In this document: positions 49,133-61,541 of the stretch, in pieces
Numbering within the stretch: the stretch's first letter is position 1
Layout of the letters: each line of letters starts with the position of its first letter
Assembly: GCA_921293015.1 (NCBI GenBank)
Contig: OV121088.1
Location: 5,517,882 to 5,581,881 of the forward strand
Reading direction: 5' to 3'
Source: Phorcus lineatus
Lineage: Eukaryota > Mollusca > Gastropoda > Trochida > Trochidae
DNA length: 64,000 bases
The notes under the pieces: model-generated
Seen by the model: the letters and a program-made list of their open reading frames with translations, nothing else
Databases searched by the model: none
Told to the model about the DNA's origin: nothing
Position numbers and translations under genes: made by a program

Positions 49133-52100
49133 CTGCAAGTGAAGAAGGCGTTGGTGAAGACACGACATAATGATCAAGATCTTAAAAGTTGCATGAATTG
49201 TTATTGCTATAAAAATAAAAACAATTACAGATATTACCAACAAAATATAAGGGAAATTTAGACTTTAACTTAATAATGGAAACATATACCCACCACCTAT
49301 GAGGGAACTCAAAGATGGGGTTCATATTTTTAATACGATGTCCTTGGGCAAAATATCAATTGTTCATTGTGACGTCATGTCATAAACAACTCGTAGACGT
49401 CACCGTTCGCCTATGGTGTTGCATTTTAAATGCGACGACGCTTGTGCTTGAAAGTTGATGTTTTTATTTTATTTATTTCCCGACTTCTCGGTTATAAACA
49501 GGATTTTATATTCGTGCCCTTTGTATTCTATGTTAACTCGTGCCTAAATATCAGTATTTCCCGAGCGCTCGTGTCGTAAATAAAGTATTCATGTCTGCAC
49601 TCCATCGATCTAGAGCAACGTAATACATTGTCATGTACTTAGTTTTAAGGGATCCTTTTGTAACCATAATTTCTTGAAAAAATATATTTTTGAAATTTTA
49701 AGGACAAATATATTTTTAGAAAAATACTGGATTTTCAAATCTTCATATTTCAAAAACATGATGTCACCTTTCGCAAGGTCACTTTCTCGCGTTGTAAAAC
49801 CAAGAATACGAAAAAAGATAAGTGTTGAGGTATCTTATGTTCTTGTAATAGTTGAATATACGTTCACGTTAAACCGTAATCTTACACGTGTATTACACTT
49901 GAAATGTAGTAGGGCGAATTAATCGCTTATAACTAAGCCATGTCTGAATAGAATATATTGAATCTAACTACATTTTTTAAATATGTATGATAATATATTG
50001 ATATGGATATTACATAACAGACAGATGTATAATTATAAAAATTATCAATCATCTAGACGCCGATATTCTTTTGTAAACTGTTACATTTTATTCGTTTTCA
50101 AAACCAATCATCCGTCATTTTAACACTACCGGAATGCAAAAACAACTTTATCTTCAAGCGTTTTACAAGTCATCAACACCGTGATTGTTTAACTTTGCAA
50201 AAACTAATCTATCTTTCAAAAGAATATATATTTCTACACCAACATGTAAGAACAATGCTAACGGGGTCCAAAAATTGAAGAAAACAATCAGACAGATAAC
50301 TTTAAAGTGCGACTTAAGTTGTTGACATGATGGTCAGGAAGCAGTCGCAGGCCATCTTAGACACTTATGAGAGAGGGAGTTTTTCACCGTCTCTTTCACT
50401 ACTTTAAATCACGTCAACAGCTTGACAGATGTCATGACACAAGGTAACAGAGCCGGCGTTTGACATTTCAAATTCTAATTACTCAGAATTCCTCAAAGAC
50501 GACAAAAAGGAGATAAAGTGAAGGAGTCTACGGTGTTTTAGAGCATTTGTCTGGAACTTGTCGCGTCATCAACGTCAGAGATTTCTTTGGAGTATACATG
50601 TGTAATTGAAAATTAAAATGTATTTCAAAATTACTGGGGAAAAGAAAATGAACGTTGATTTCTTGTAATTTTATTGACATAAGCTTTGCATTGTACTGTT
50701 CAAATGGTTATGTGGTTTTAACATTGAGTACAACGTTTGTCTGTTCTCAATGTAAAAAAAATTATAAACATATAACTACCACGCATTAAAGAAGAGTTAA
50801 TGAAGTTTGGTTTTTATGTTCTACTTGACACATTATATAAAAAGACTTGTCAATGATGGTAAGTGTTTTTTATTTCTTATTATTAAGAAAATATAGCAGT
50901 TCCTCGTATGAAAAGCTGTCAGTGTTATTGGAAAAGTAGTTCTTATATTGACTAAACCAACATTGGAATATATGAGAGTATTCAATTATTCATAAAGGTC
51001 TTCAATCAGTTAACTATCCTACGCTACCAAATATTGTTTTTGTTATAGACGTGTTGGCATCTTTGCATAAGAACGCTAACGTGTTTTTCTTTGCAAGCTA
51101 TTTTTTCATGACGTCTCACAAGTGAATTGAATAATTACCACGTGGAGTGGTGTCATCAAATACAATCACATGTATGTTTTAAAGTTTCTCATTCTTTAGA
51201 ATTGGCGATTAGTGTTATATGCAATCAATTTTACAAAAACCGTTTAAACATCTATATACATTTCTCTTATTACTTTATGATATATCGGAGAGAATTATTT
51301 GTTTTTCAAGGGAAACACTACAAACGTAATATCATGAAATACATTAAGATTTTGTCAGAACGAACTTATTTTATATCTAAATATGATAATCTTTTTAAAA
51401 TGACAAATCGACCCTTTAAGATTCAACTATTGTCAAGTGATAAAATGGACTAAATTTCATGCCAAGTGGACAAATGGACAAACTTTCATAATTATTGTAC
51501 GCTTTATAGATGTATTCACAGCCGGTCATCACGTTGAAGTGACTTCAATGTTTCCCTGCCGTACGAGGATGAATACAAGTTAACAGAGGTATACAGCCTG
51601 TTTGGGACTTTTCATTTTGTAAGTTTCATTAAACGGAACCTTTTATACATTTTACACAATGAAATATACATGAAATGTACAAGCCGTCCTTCATGTGTTT
51701 TCTTAAGATAACAACATCCTACAGGTTCTCGAACTTGTCGATTTTGAAATTTACATAATTCAATATGTCAGTTATGGATGATATCGAGAAATGATGTAAT
51801 TTCAAAACGTCATGATCATTTGATGTTTTCTTTGATGCAGCATAATACACGAGTTGATGGAGTATGGTTTCTCAACAAGGCTGTCATTATACCCTTGTGT
51901 AAAGCATAACGCCCTCTTCTTCGCCACATTAAACGTAAATCCTTCGATCTATCAAAACATGTAAACGTTTAAACCATTTAGAAAATGGAATGATGTGTCT
52001 GTTCAAATAAACATCATTAGACTGATGGGTACCAGAAAGTATTAGTCATGTTTCTTGGTTTACTTCTGAAAGATGTAGAATTTTATACCAAAACCCTTCT

Positions 52101-55100
52101 GTTTACAAATTATTAGATATAGGAAATAGGAAAGTTGTAAGTTCTTTGGATTCAACAAATATAAACCTTTTGACTATTGAAATGAAGCGAATCTTCATGT
52201 GGCTATCTTTGCGGCAATGGATTTCAGTCCTATTTCCTTATTCATTTTGAAAATGTCCCCATTTTTATATTTAGTAATTCAATTAAGAAGAAGAAGGACT
52301 GAATATCTCAAATCTTTTTCAAAATCAGAAATATCATCCGATGGGACACCGGTCAGTTAATGTAAACAGCTAGGAATGATTACTAAAAAGATACCAACAG
52401 TGAAGTGGGAAGTAAATGGAGATATATAGATGTGAGGAGGACGATGCCATAGCATGAGGGGCGGAGTCTATGAGAAGAAGATGTACTTGAACCAATTGGT
52501 GTCAGATCGATAGAGTCTGTATCAGTGTATGAAACGCCAGTATCCCGCCTACATGCAGAGAATTCATTTTATTCTGTGTATTTCTTAAATTTTGTTCTAC
52601 AAAGCATATGAAAGGGATTGAATTGATGGTTTACTGAAATGCTTTGAATTTAATGTTATTGGGTCTTGTGATTACTTAAGGAATAAGAATTTACATTCTT
52701 TCAACATATTTGTCTTAGAGCAATTTTTTTTTAATGTTTTACTTAAATGTTGAAATTTGTTTTTGAATATATTTGAAGTTTAATGATCTTTTTGTTTGGT
52801 TAAAACCTCATTTAATTTTTGGTGACTTGAAAGGCGTTTGACAGATAGCGTTAACGTTTATTTGAAAATAATCATTGTGATGGATTTATAACCTTCGATG
52901 AGGCAAGAACGAAATATCAAAATTATTGTTTTTCATGAACATATAGAGAATCTCACCCAAGTATTTTCTGATATCAAATATATCAACACGTGTTTATGAC
53001 GTAATAGCATTGTGATGTCATTACTTGATCATGAAAAACAAGTGTGATGTCATACACTTGATGCTAGCAGAGCATTGTTTAAAATCTACTGCCAAAACGA
53101 TATCCTCCTGAAAGCGATTTCTCCTGTGGAACACAGTTTTGGATGATAAATGAAATCATCTTGTTTTGCTAATGAACACAAATGGTTGCCGTAAAATGTC
53201 CCCGCCTTTACTGAACATGACACTGAGCTTTGTATAAGGCCATTCCATTGTCTTTTGGTAATGCATTTTTCACATGAGCTTTGAATATAACAGAGGACCC
53301 CTAATGTGTTCAGGTCGCTTTGCAAAACAAAGGAAGGATTAAAGAAAGAGTTGCTTTTGCATAGGTTAAAAAAATCCGTTCGACAACAAAATTAATCCTG
53401 AACGAGAGAGGTGAAAATCGAAATGTATTTCATGAAAGATCAATTGCCCTGTCTTTATTATCCCATGACAGAAAAAAATAAGGCCATTTACTGCCCTGTA
53501 ATATTCAATAGTATTTACGATAGACACGAAATAGTAAATCCAAATGTGTATGTCTATGACCCTTTAATAAATGTCAAAATATCACAAGAAATCCTTGTCT
53601 TATTGAATGAAATAAAATAGTACATATACGCCAAACCAGTATTCTATACTACAAAACAGAATACTTCATTTGGCTTCAACTTGGTATCTCCTTTTTAACT
53701 TTTTAAACGAAATTTATCATTCTTTCCTGTCACAACTTCCCCCTCACCTCCATTTTGTCCTCCTGTTCTGGAACCAGGTCTTCACCTGCGCGTCTGTCAT
53801 CTTCAGAGTCTTGGCAAGACTGGAGCGTTCTGCTGATGCCAGGTACTTCTGCCGTGAGAATCTCTTCTCTAATTCCATCACCTGCTGTCTTGTAAAAGCT
53901 GTTCGCGGCTTCTTCCTCTTGGGCGGGGTTCGATTCTGGTAGGGGTGTCCTATTCTTCTGACCACTGAAAAATAAAAAGATTGTTTAAGTAATACATTCA
54001 TTGCTTGTTGTCTTGAGAAAACTGTCCATGGTGTCTTCAGATTCGAAGGTTTGAAGTGATATCATTCTGAATAGGTCCCTCACCTGACAGATGTCACAGA
54101 TGCAGAAAAACGAGAACAATTTCTAAATCAGAACCATATTAAATCATATATAACGTAACAATAGCCCGAGTTTTTAAAATCTTTTATTCATCACTTGTCC
54201 GAAATAAGAGGTGTCCTTGTCCACTACTGTGAAATATAACCCTATTTCCTCATGTCAGGGGTAAATGTTGTCCTTTACGTTATCTTAAATGAGTGTCAAT
54301 CTAGTAGTATCGTTGTTTAAATAGGTCCTATGTACGATAATAAGTTGTCATTTTTAGTTATCACCGGCTTATTGTTCCTATTTTTATACATTACCCCTGG
54401 GACTTTTCCTCTGGACACCAGTATTCAAATTACCAGCCCTAGATGTGTGCAAGCCAATCATACTACCACGACAGTCTTTCAAAAACATATTACTTATTGT
54501 CATTACACAATGAGTGTTGGGTTTTGTTACATTGATACATGTATCTCTGACAAAAGCATCCATTTGACCATCATGGATAGGAAGAAAAATTATATTTGCA
54601 AATACGTTATGTTTCCAGGTTTTTAAGTTTGTAGTGACCAATTCTATGAAACAATTTTCAAAGTATGTTTATATGTACGATTTTTTCCCAAAGTTATTAT
54701 TGGCTTTATGTAGTTTCTCCCATTGGTGGTGGCCAATCGAATTTGATGGTTCATTAAGAAAAGTAGATATTTAGTTCTTATTTCATTTTCGTTTTCTATC
54801 AGTATTAGAGTATGAACGTTCGCAATTCTTTCACACTTATTTTCCCACATTTTTCATTTCTTTCTTGGTTTCTTTCAGTATTTGAATATCAACGATACTG
54901 GCGATTGGTCCCCAGTGATATAATTAACCATAAGGGTTTTGGGGTTCTTTTGAGACCTAATCTTTACTGAAAGATCATTTTTTATTCAAAAATATATTCA
55001 ATTGTATCTTAAGTCATACCTCTACTCTACTTTTTATCTTCATACAGCTTCAAATACACTGTATGCAAAGCAAAAACGAAATTATCAAATCATCTGTGGT

Positions 55101-57869
55101 AAACGTGCACTGCATGCACTGTTTAGAGGTCATGCAAAACATGTTACATGATTTGTATCGAAACATTGCTATCCATTACTATAAACTGACCTGACCGTAG
55201 AAAATAAGTGTACTTGCATTATTTGGGAAACATGAAGAAAGTCAGCAAGGCAGTTGATATCTGGCCAAATAATAACAACCAAAATTATGCATTCGAATGA
55301 TTGACCTTTATATTTTTGGATATAGAAATGGAAAAAAAAATCATGAAAGATCACAGTCGAAAAAGAACGTCTGGTAAATTTAGAACAGACTGTCTGGTAC
55401 TTTTATTAGTTCAAGTTTCATAAACCGGAAAGAAAAACTCTTGTTGAAATTGATAATTGATTTATTTCCTTGAAGGGTTTCAGTGATGTAAACGTAATAC
55501 CAATCGTCTCGTCTCTGTTGATTTACGTTATGGAAGGGAACTTTTCCTTCGTCATTTAAACCAAAGATAATGATGTGAAGACGTGTAGATGTTCGTTGCA
55601 AGTCTATAGTCACCTACCTCTCTGATAAGACGCATTGTATGATGTTTCTGACATAAAGAATTAGAATCTTAAAATTTCTCCTGTGAAATATGTATGGTAA
55701 TAAATTCAGAACATTTATTTGGAAAAAAATACAACGCGAAATATATATTTGGTTTGAGTTGTTAAAAAGTGTCATGATTGACATATGGAGAACTATTTAC
55801 TATTATCTTGCATTAACCTTTTTTAAAATGGAAGTGTCAATAACTGTTTTCAGTAGTCACAGCAGTGTCTGAATGATTTAGTGAATGCCAAAATCCAAAC
55901 CAACTGATAATATATTTAATGAATACTTAAATGTAGCTTGTTCGTATCTAATTAGAAGCAATGCTGACGTGAATGTTTGTTTTTCAATTGTATGTTTCCT
56001 ATTTATTATAAGCAATTGCTAGTGAAAAGCATCAAATCACACTGTATTATTCGGAATAACAGAAGTGAAATACCCCACAAACGATGAAAGGAATATTAAC
56101 AGTATTAAAAATTATATTCATTATGCTGTATATGGGATCAAAATCATTACTTTTGTTTAAAATATTCTTGCTTAAAGAAAACACGTTTGGTATTATCATG
56201 GAGAGAATATTTGAGGTGACAGATTCCTTTTTGCATTCTTATCGTTACTGATAGAAGACCATATAGTAAGCAACATTTTGGAAATTTATCACATCATGCA
56301 TAATGATATAAATGCACTAGCTGCATACTTCCTCGAATTTATTCTCAGCGAAAAATACTTCTGTGATGTTATCTTGTTCGTGCATTCTTTCCCAGTTATC
56401 ACTATTGCACAGGGACACATTTACTGGGTTTGTTTTTTTTACTTTACCACGTGATGTCAGTAGGAGCTATTCAAGTTTGGTTTTTTCAGTTAAACAATGA
56501 CATAAACTTTACATTATTTCTACTGATCGTTTCACTTAACAATTATCAAATAAGGCAAACATCTTCAATCTCACACATGATTTAGACAGTTCAAGATTGA
56601 TATTTGATTAGATTTATTCCATCTGCAGATTTAAAAATTGCATGTTGAGATTAGGTTTTTATGATTCGTAAAGATCAAAGATAACTATAATTATTTTATG
56701 TAAAATATCTCTCGGGTGAACACAAATGGGACATGAGATAATGTCATCACCAGTCAAATGACGAGCTTTGTTCAAATACCAACTTCAATCAAGATGAAAA
56801 GCTTGAAGAACGTTATGCATTATTTGTTAAATGATAAGATATTATAGTAAAATTGTTCAAAAATTCGACACATTACTGTGATATAAACAGTGTTACTTTT
56901 ATTTTTTTCTCTCTCGGGATCCTTATAAACAAAATATATAGTTAATATTTGAGAGTTGCAGATGCATAGCTTCAATTTCAGATATGGTTTATTGAAACGA
57001 AAATAGCTTAACGTATTTTGTTCTTCAACATTTTAAAATGTCCTTGGAGAGACGTGTGAGGCTCTAATTACATTAACTTAAAACTTAGGAGTTTTATAAC
57101 GGTCCTTATCGTGGCGTTATATTATGTTTGCTTTGATATATAAAACCTTACTTTGACATATACAACTGTAGTTATGAACGTAGTGTGTACATTATTTCAT
57201 AAAATGTTTTGATTGTTCTACAAATTTGAGACATATTACATTTCAATGTAATACATTGTACTTTCATATGGAATTATAAAAAAAACGTTGATTACAAATA
57301 AAATAAATTCCAAATAAGATTCACCTTTAAAATTAAATAGAATCTTTAAAACGAAATATACAAAGACGTCCAAATGACTCTAAGCAATCTAAAATGATTT
57401 AAGAAATAAGGAAAATAAATAATATGTTACATAATGATCATCATAATCATCATTACTCACTGCCATGTCTGTCCCTCTGCAGCCCTGACCATGGACACAT
57501 ATAATTATAAATCTCCGGCCACACTGACCGGGGTCCGGAGTGACCATAAGTGTCCACTGTCTTTGCCCCGACGGGTTGTAGACTGTTAAATGGATACAAC
57601 ACTTCTAGATTGGAGACACTTTCACATCGCTCTGATTTCCGCTCAGAATCATTGTCCTCATTTCCACCCTTGTTGTGTGTTCCTAATATACGATCAACAC
57701 TGAAAGCTAATTGTTTTGTTTCTTTATGGGATGCCATCCGTTCTTCCGATTCGCAATTTGTAGTCACCCGTTCTTCGCACTCTTCACTTTTGGAGGTAGA
57801 ATTCATCCCGACTGAATACGACAATTCCAAAGTCTGCACAGGATTGTCTTTCGAAGTTTCAACTAACAT
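48955..57869 (-). CDS. Tlx: Tlx-family homeodomain transcription factor, paralogue B (3 exons)
   Basis: Spliced CDS of 804 nt (267 aa): exon 1 57461-57869, exon 2 53748-53964, exon 3 48955-49132. The split codons are ATG (GGC A|TG GTC) and AGA, at exactly the same positions and phases as in tlx-A. The eh1-like motif LAFSVDRIL lies at about 54-62, the PW motif at 126-127, and the homeodomain at 153-212 with R157, T199, W200 and N203. Helix 3 is identical to tlx-A. Seven homeodomain positions differ (7, 9, 11, 13, 21, 33, 37). The C-terminal tail ([11 protein letters not shown]...) lacks the ALQNLQPW signature. An in-frame TGA lies upstream of the ATG, so the start is well set. Tandem same-strand paralogue; clearly Tlx but more derived. 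Confidence 0.95.
49133..53747 (-). other. tlx-B intron 2
   Basis: 4,615-bp intron with no coding signal. The block 50321-50560 is GC-balanced and repeat-free, and contains TGACAGATGTCA (50423-50434), an inverted TGACA pair of the type bound by TALE homeodomain dimers. A second balanced block lies at about 52340-52560. Confidence 0.6.
50423..50434. promoter_or_regulatory. TGACAGATGTCA, candidate TALE dimer site (copy 1)
   Basis: Inverted TGACA half-sites spaced by GA, resembling PKNOX/TGIF/MEIS dimer sites (family knowledge). It lies within a GC-balanced block of tlx-B intron 2. Confidence 0.4.
53748..53964 (-). CDS. Tlx: tlx-B exon 2 (homeobox)
   Basis: 217 nt, the same length as in tlx-A. 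The acceptor TTTTATTTTTCAG|TGGTC has a strong polypyrimidine tract and the donor is TGGAG|GTGAGG. It encodes [17 protein letters not shown] and the homeodomain to TKW. Confidence 0.95.
53965..57460 (-). other. tlx-B intron 1
   Basis: 3,496-bp AT-rich intron with no coding signal or recognisable transposon. It contains a second exact TGACAGATGTCA (54085-54096), just upstream of the homeobox exon. Confidence 0.6.
54085..54096. promoter_or_regulatory. TGACAGATGTCA, candidate TALE dimer site (copy 2)
   Basis: Identical 12-mer in tlx-B intron 1, about 120 bp upstream of the homeobox exon. It is preceded by CACC and followed by CAGATG, an E-box-like hexamer. Confidence 0.4.
57461..57869 (-). CDS. 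Tlx: tlx-B exon 1 (start codon, eh1 motif, PW motif)
   Basis: 409 nt, residues 1-136 plus one base. It begins [10 protein letters not shown], followed by an acidic, Ser/Glu-rich stretch longer than in tlx-A, then the eh1 motif. It ends in [12 protein letters not shown] before donor A|GTGAGT. Outside the eh1 and PW..RDR. motifs, similarity to tlx-A exon 1 is low. Confidence 0.92.
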
Positions 57870-58260
57870 GATTTCTCTGAGGCGAAGAAAAAAGTCTATC
57901 TCAGAATGTCAGAATCGGAGTGATTTTTTCCGGCCCCTGTTCTCTGCCTCCAATAGCGACGGAGGCGCCTCAAGCACTACAACTCGTTTGTCTCCCGATC
58001 CGAAGATTTCCGAGTGTTCAGCCAATTCAAGTGGGATATATTGTCCTAAACCAACGTTTAACTCCAAATTTGCCTGATTGGTGCTATTAGCGAGGTTGAA
58101 GGATGGCTGCTGATTACAATCTTTGCCCGAGCCCCGCCTTTACATAATCAAACCCAATTGGGGCTGGCGTGGGTTAGCATGTGTTTGCTTTTCAATTAAA
58201 CTGATCGATTGGCTCTAGCGACCTGCAATCCTATTAACAGCCTGTCTGGCGAATTATCTA
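57870..58260 (-). promoter_or_regulatory. tlx-B proximal promoter region
   Basis: In gene orientation it contains GGCGGGGCT (58130-58138) and GCCAATCGATC (58203-58213), 261 and 334 nt from the ATG. The same motifs lie 271 and 339 nt upstream in tlx-A. The region is GC-richer than its surroundings and has no TATA box. The 57870-58077 part is probably 5' UTR. Confidence 0.6.
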
Positions 58261-59334
58261 CGAGAGAGTGTATTAAAAACCTTTAAATTATTCGCAAGGC
58301 CTGATGTTCATTTGACTTTAAATTAATAAGACTTTTTTTGGTGAAAAAAAATTGAATATAAAATAACGATATTTATCTTTCAATAAATATTTCCCACCGT
58401 TATAAGGCTATTTAAAAGCTTTGTATAAACTTTTTAAGTTTTGTATAATTGATGCCAAGATGAAATTGAAACAGTGTTTGTGCCTGTAAAACATGTCGAA
58501 TATAGAATTACATAATAATTCTCGTGAATTACGAATGATAGTTTTAAAACCATAAATGTAACTTTGTTAATAAGCGCTTCGCTGATGGGAGGTTTATGTT
58601 CGGCCCATTGTTTTGTCAATACTAATCAAATTTGTTTTCTAGTTCTGAGGTGATTATACAACAATAAGATTTTTCCGTTACCCATTTCGCGATCGTTGAA
58701 ATTTACAGTGATAACGAGTGCTGGATTTCGCTGTATCGCTTTCTGAATGATAGGCGGGTTTTCGGGCCTGTCAGGTTTGATTTAGTCAAAGGCCAATTAC
58801 CCCTTCCATAAGGACAATATTACAATATTTGATTTGATAATAGCAAATAAAGTGGCAAACATTTTGAATGTATTCATTAGTTTCAGCAGCACTCATTGTT
58901 TCCGGGCTTTCGTGGCAATCGTCTGAATGTGTCACATGACAGGCCGTCTGTTCTTCAATTAAAGATAAAAACAAAATGAATCTTTTAGAAACTGGTTTAA
59001 TAATACAAATTTCAAGTGTCTTTTTATTAGACTTTTAACGAAAATTGATGTCGTCATGAAAGTCTATAACCTAGCTGATTAAAAAAGTAAAAGCGAGTTT
59101 GACAATCAATGGGATTGCCTTGAAAATGCGAAAATATGTATATCAAAGGATAAGTAATATTATCAAATCAATTAAGCTTTTTTGAGGCATGTATATATGT
59201 ATGCATTTATGCAAGATGTATTTTGAAAAAATATTTCAATATGCTATCCATATGCATTCCAAAGGTACGAATTAACGTTTTTGCAGTGTGCTTTGTTTAG
59301 ACACTTAGTTTCCCTTCATCGAAAGCCAAACACT
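58261..59334. other. Distal upstream region of tlx-B
   Basis: AT-rich with a more balanced patch at 58560-58960. No exon or transposon recognised. Confidence 0.4.
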
Positions 59335-60110
59335 TCTGTTATCGGTGTGGCAAAACTTTTGTTCTAGTTTTGTAAAAGTCCTTTTTTGGTAGTGTAGAAA
59401 CCTATCTACATTGACGCCATCGTCGGATCGAAAATGCTTGCAATTGATATATCTCTCTGGCAGGAAACAGATAGAAGTTTGAGGGAGCTAAATCAAGCGT
59501 GTAGGCTGGATGTTGAAGACGTCTATGGTCATTTCCTTTTCTCTTTAACTTAATGTCTTGTCTTCTTTATACGTGAGGCATATTATATTCGTTAACTGTT
59601 TGACCCTTTTGGAAGTAATCTACCATTCTTTGAATTGCAAGAAAACTGAGAGCATCGCCTTTCCTGCTGACGGAAAGGTCATCTCTGGATGGTCGGTGAT
59701 GTCAAATATTTCGACTGCCCTATTGTCTCCAGCTGAAAAGCATTGATTTTAGTTATATCCATCGTTAAATTTCGTCTACGGAAACTGTTGATCAGCTTCA
59801 AGAGGGACTAGATTCTATTTTGACGTGATGTATCTTGAACGCTGTTAATTCGTTGTCGAAAGTGTTGGCACCCATCATGCTATAGGTTTGTCACTTTCAA
59901 CGTTTCAGTGATAGTAAAACAAACTCCTTATGTAGTCTCCTTTCATATGCCAACGACTTCAACCGTTCGTTGACTTATCAGATCACGGATTTCGCCTGGT
60001 ATTATTTCCGGTGATGCCAACGTATTTGGTCGACCAGGACGTGGTTCGTCTATTATTATATCTCAGGAACCCTTAAATGCAGCTGGTCGTGGCATGTGAA
60101 GGAGTGTCAT
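59335..60110 (-). pseudogene. Decayed mariner-type transposase
   Basis: Fragments in several frames follow the order of a mariner transposase. They are DEPRPGRPNT with a following HTH-like IRDLISQ (60050-59960), FPSAGKAMLSVF (about 59680), YFQKGQTVNEYN (about 59610), QHPAYTLDLAPSNFYLFP (about 59510-59460, which includes the DD34D-type box), and FRSDDGVNVDRFL (about 59430-59395). Many stops and frameshifts show it is long dead. No terminal repeats were located. Confidence 0.8.
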
Positions 60111-61116
60111 CCCCTCATGTCTTAATCATATAATCATCATGACTTACGGTGTGAGACACTTTATGTGTAGATACAAAATCACAGATCTCAACACGATATG
60201 GCAATTTCTGATAAAACCACACTATTATCAACAAAGGCCTGCAAATGCACTTAAAGTTTATATAACATATTTCAGTATTTTCTTTGGAATATATGAATGT
60301 TTTATTAAACTATTGTATAGTGCGTCAAAGGTCGCAACTAAAATATGTTCAGTTTGGTAATGAAAGCCGTTTTTGAATGGCACTTTTGATTGGCCGCTTA
60401 GATCTATCTGGCCACAATCCAGTGAATGGTTTTGTGATGTCATTAACAGAATCATTGCCTCGTGATCTATACATCTATCGTAACATTATCACAGAAAAAG
60501 AAATAATTAAAGATTTTCAGAGAATGTTTTCCACTCAGTTAGATAAAACATTTGAAGACGTAACACTATTAAGCGTTTGTTGTAAAAAAGATATCCACAT
60601 CAATGGTAAATAAACAATCATTTAAGACGGTATTTCAGTTGAAATAATGATACAGTCTATATATTCGTCACACCCGAGCGAATTTTTTGGCTCCTAGCCC
60701 AGGTGGGTTTTTCTCAGCCGACAATTACGCTGTCTAAATGAAAGACTAATTAAAGGTGTTTATTGGACAAATTTAAAAAAATCAAGCCCAGTTCTTATTT
60801 TGTTGAAAAATCTTTGACCGAGGAGTCTTCGAGTTCGAAGAACATGATAGTGTATGTGCAATTGTGTTGCATGGTTTTCCACGCGAGGTTCACTATTTAT
60901 CAAGTCTTAAAATACAGCAGTGACGTCACCCTATTCTTTCAATCGTACATTATCCTTCACGAATCTATTTTTTCAAGCGACAAATTGAGCAGTAATTTTT
61001 TTAAGACGGCCCCTACAAAGTTCTCAGAATTGGTGAATTGTTTGTATAATGATGTATAACGTCATTTCTATAGCATCTTTATAACACATCACTAAAACAC
61101 ATTCAGATGTCGAATA
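60111..61116. other. Spacer between mariner relic and recombinase gene
   Basis: Several 60-98 codon plus-strand frames occur but none resembles a known family. No repeat recognised. Confidence 0.4.
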
Positions 61117-61122
61117 TTTATT
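61117..61122 (-). terminator. AATAAA polyadenylation signal of recombinase gene
   Basis: AATAAA on the gene strand begins 10 nt after the stop codon, implying a very short 3' UTR. Confidence 0.6.
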
Positions 61123-61132
61123 GAACCAAGAT

Positions 61133-61541
61133 TTACAAGATGTTGACTTTGCAACTGATGTTGAAAGTGCATCCCTTGCGTGCAGCATTCTTATCAATGT
61201 CGATTGTTCCGGTATCCATAGCTCTCTGATCTTGACACTGAAGAACACGACTCACTGCTTCCTTCTGTTGCTCAGATGTTCTCTTGTAGGCTTGTACTGC
61301 GTCTGAAGAATGGCCTGTTGTCTCCTTGATGAGCTGTTCAGCTACATTGTGACGATAAAGTCGTGTTGCTGCAGTTGCCCTCAGGGAATGATTGGTTCTG
61401 AATCCTTGTAGTCCAGCAGCGGCTGCCATTTTCGACACTGTTGATGCGATAGTATGTAGTCCTAGCGGTGCGAGACCGTACCACTGTCCTGGGCGTGGTT
61501 TGGTTAAAGGTCGCAGGTAGAAATTCTTGGCGCTAGGGGGA
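61133..61541 (-). CDS. recombinase gene exon 3 (HxxR, H and Tyr nucleophile)
   Basis: The acceptor is GTTTTTCAG|TCCCCC. It begins CPPSAKNFYL, a typical DUF3504 transition, and continues through NHSLRATAATRLY and TGHSSDAVQAYKRT. It ends with a basic tail and TAA at 61133-61135. Confidence 0.88.

Noticed and set aside
57550..58077. 175-codon plus-strand frame overlapping tlx-B exon 1 and promoter
   Set aside because: It is antisense to a well-supported coding exon and has no known domain, so it is a shadow of the GC-richer exon.
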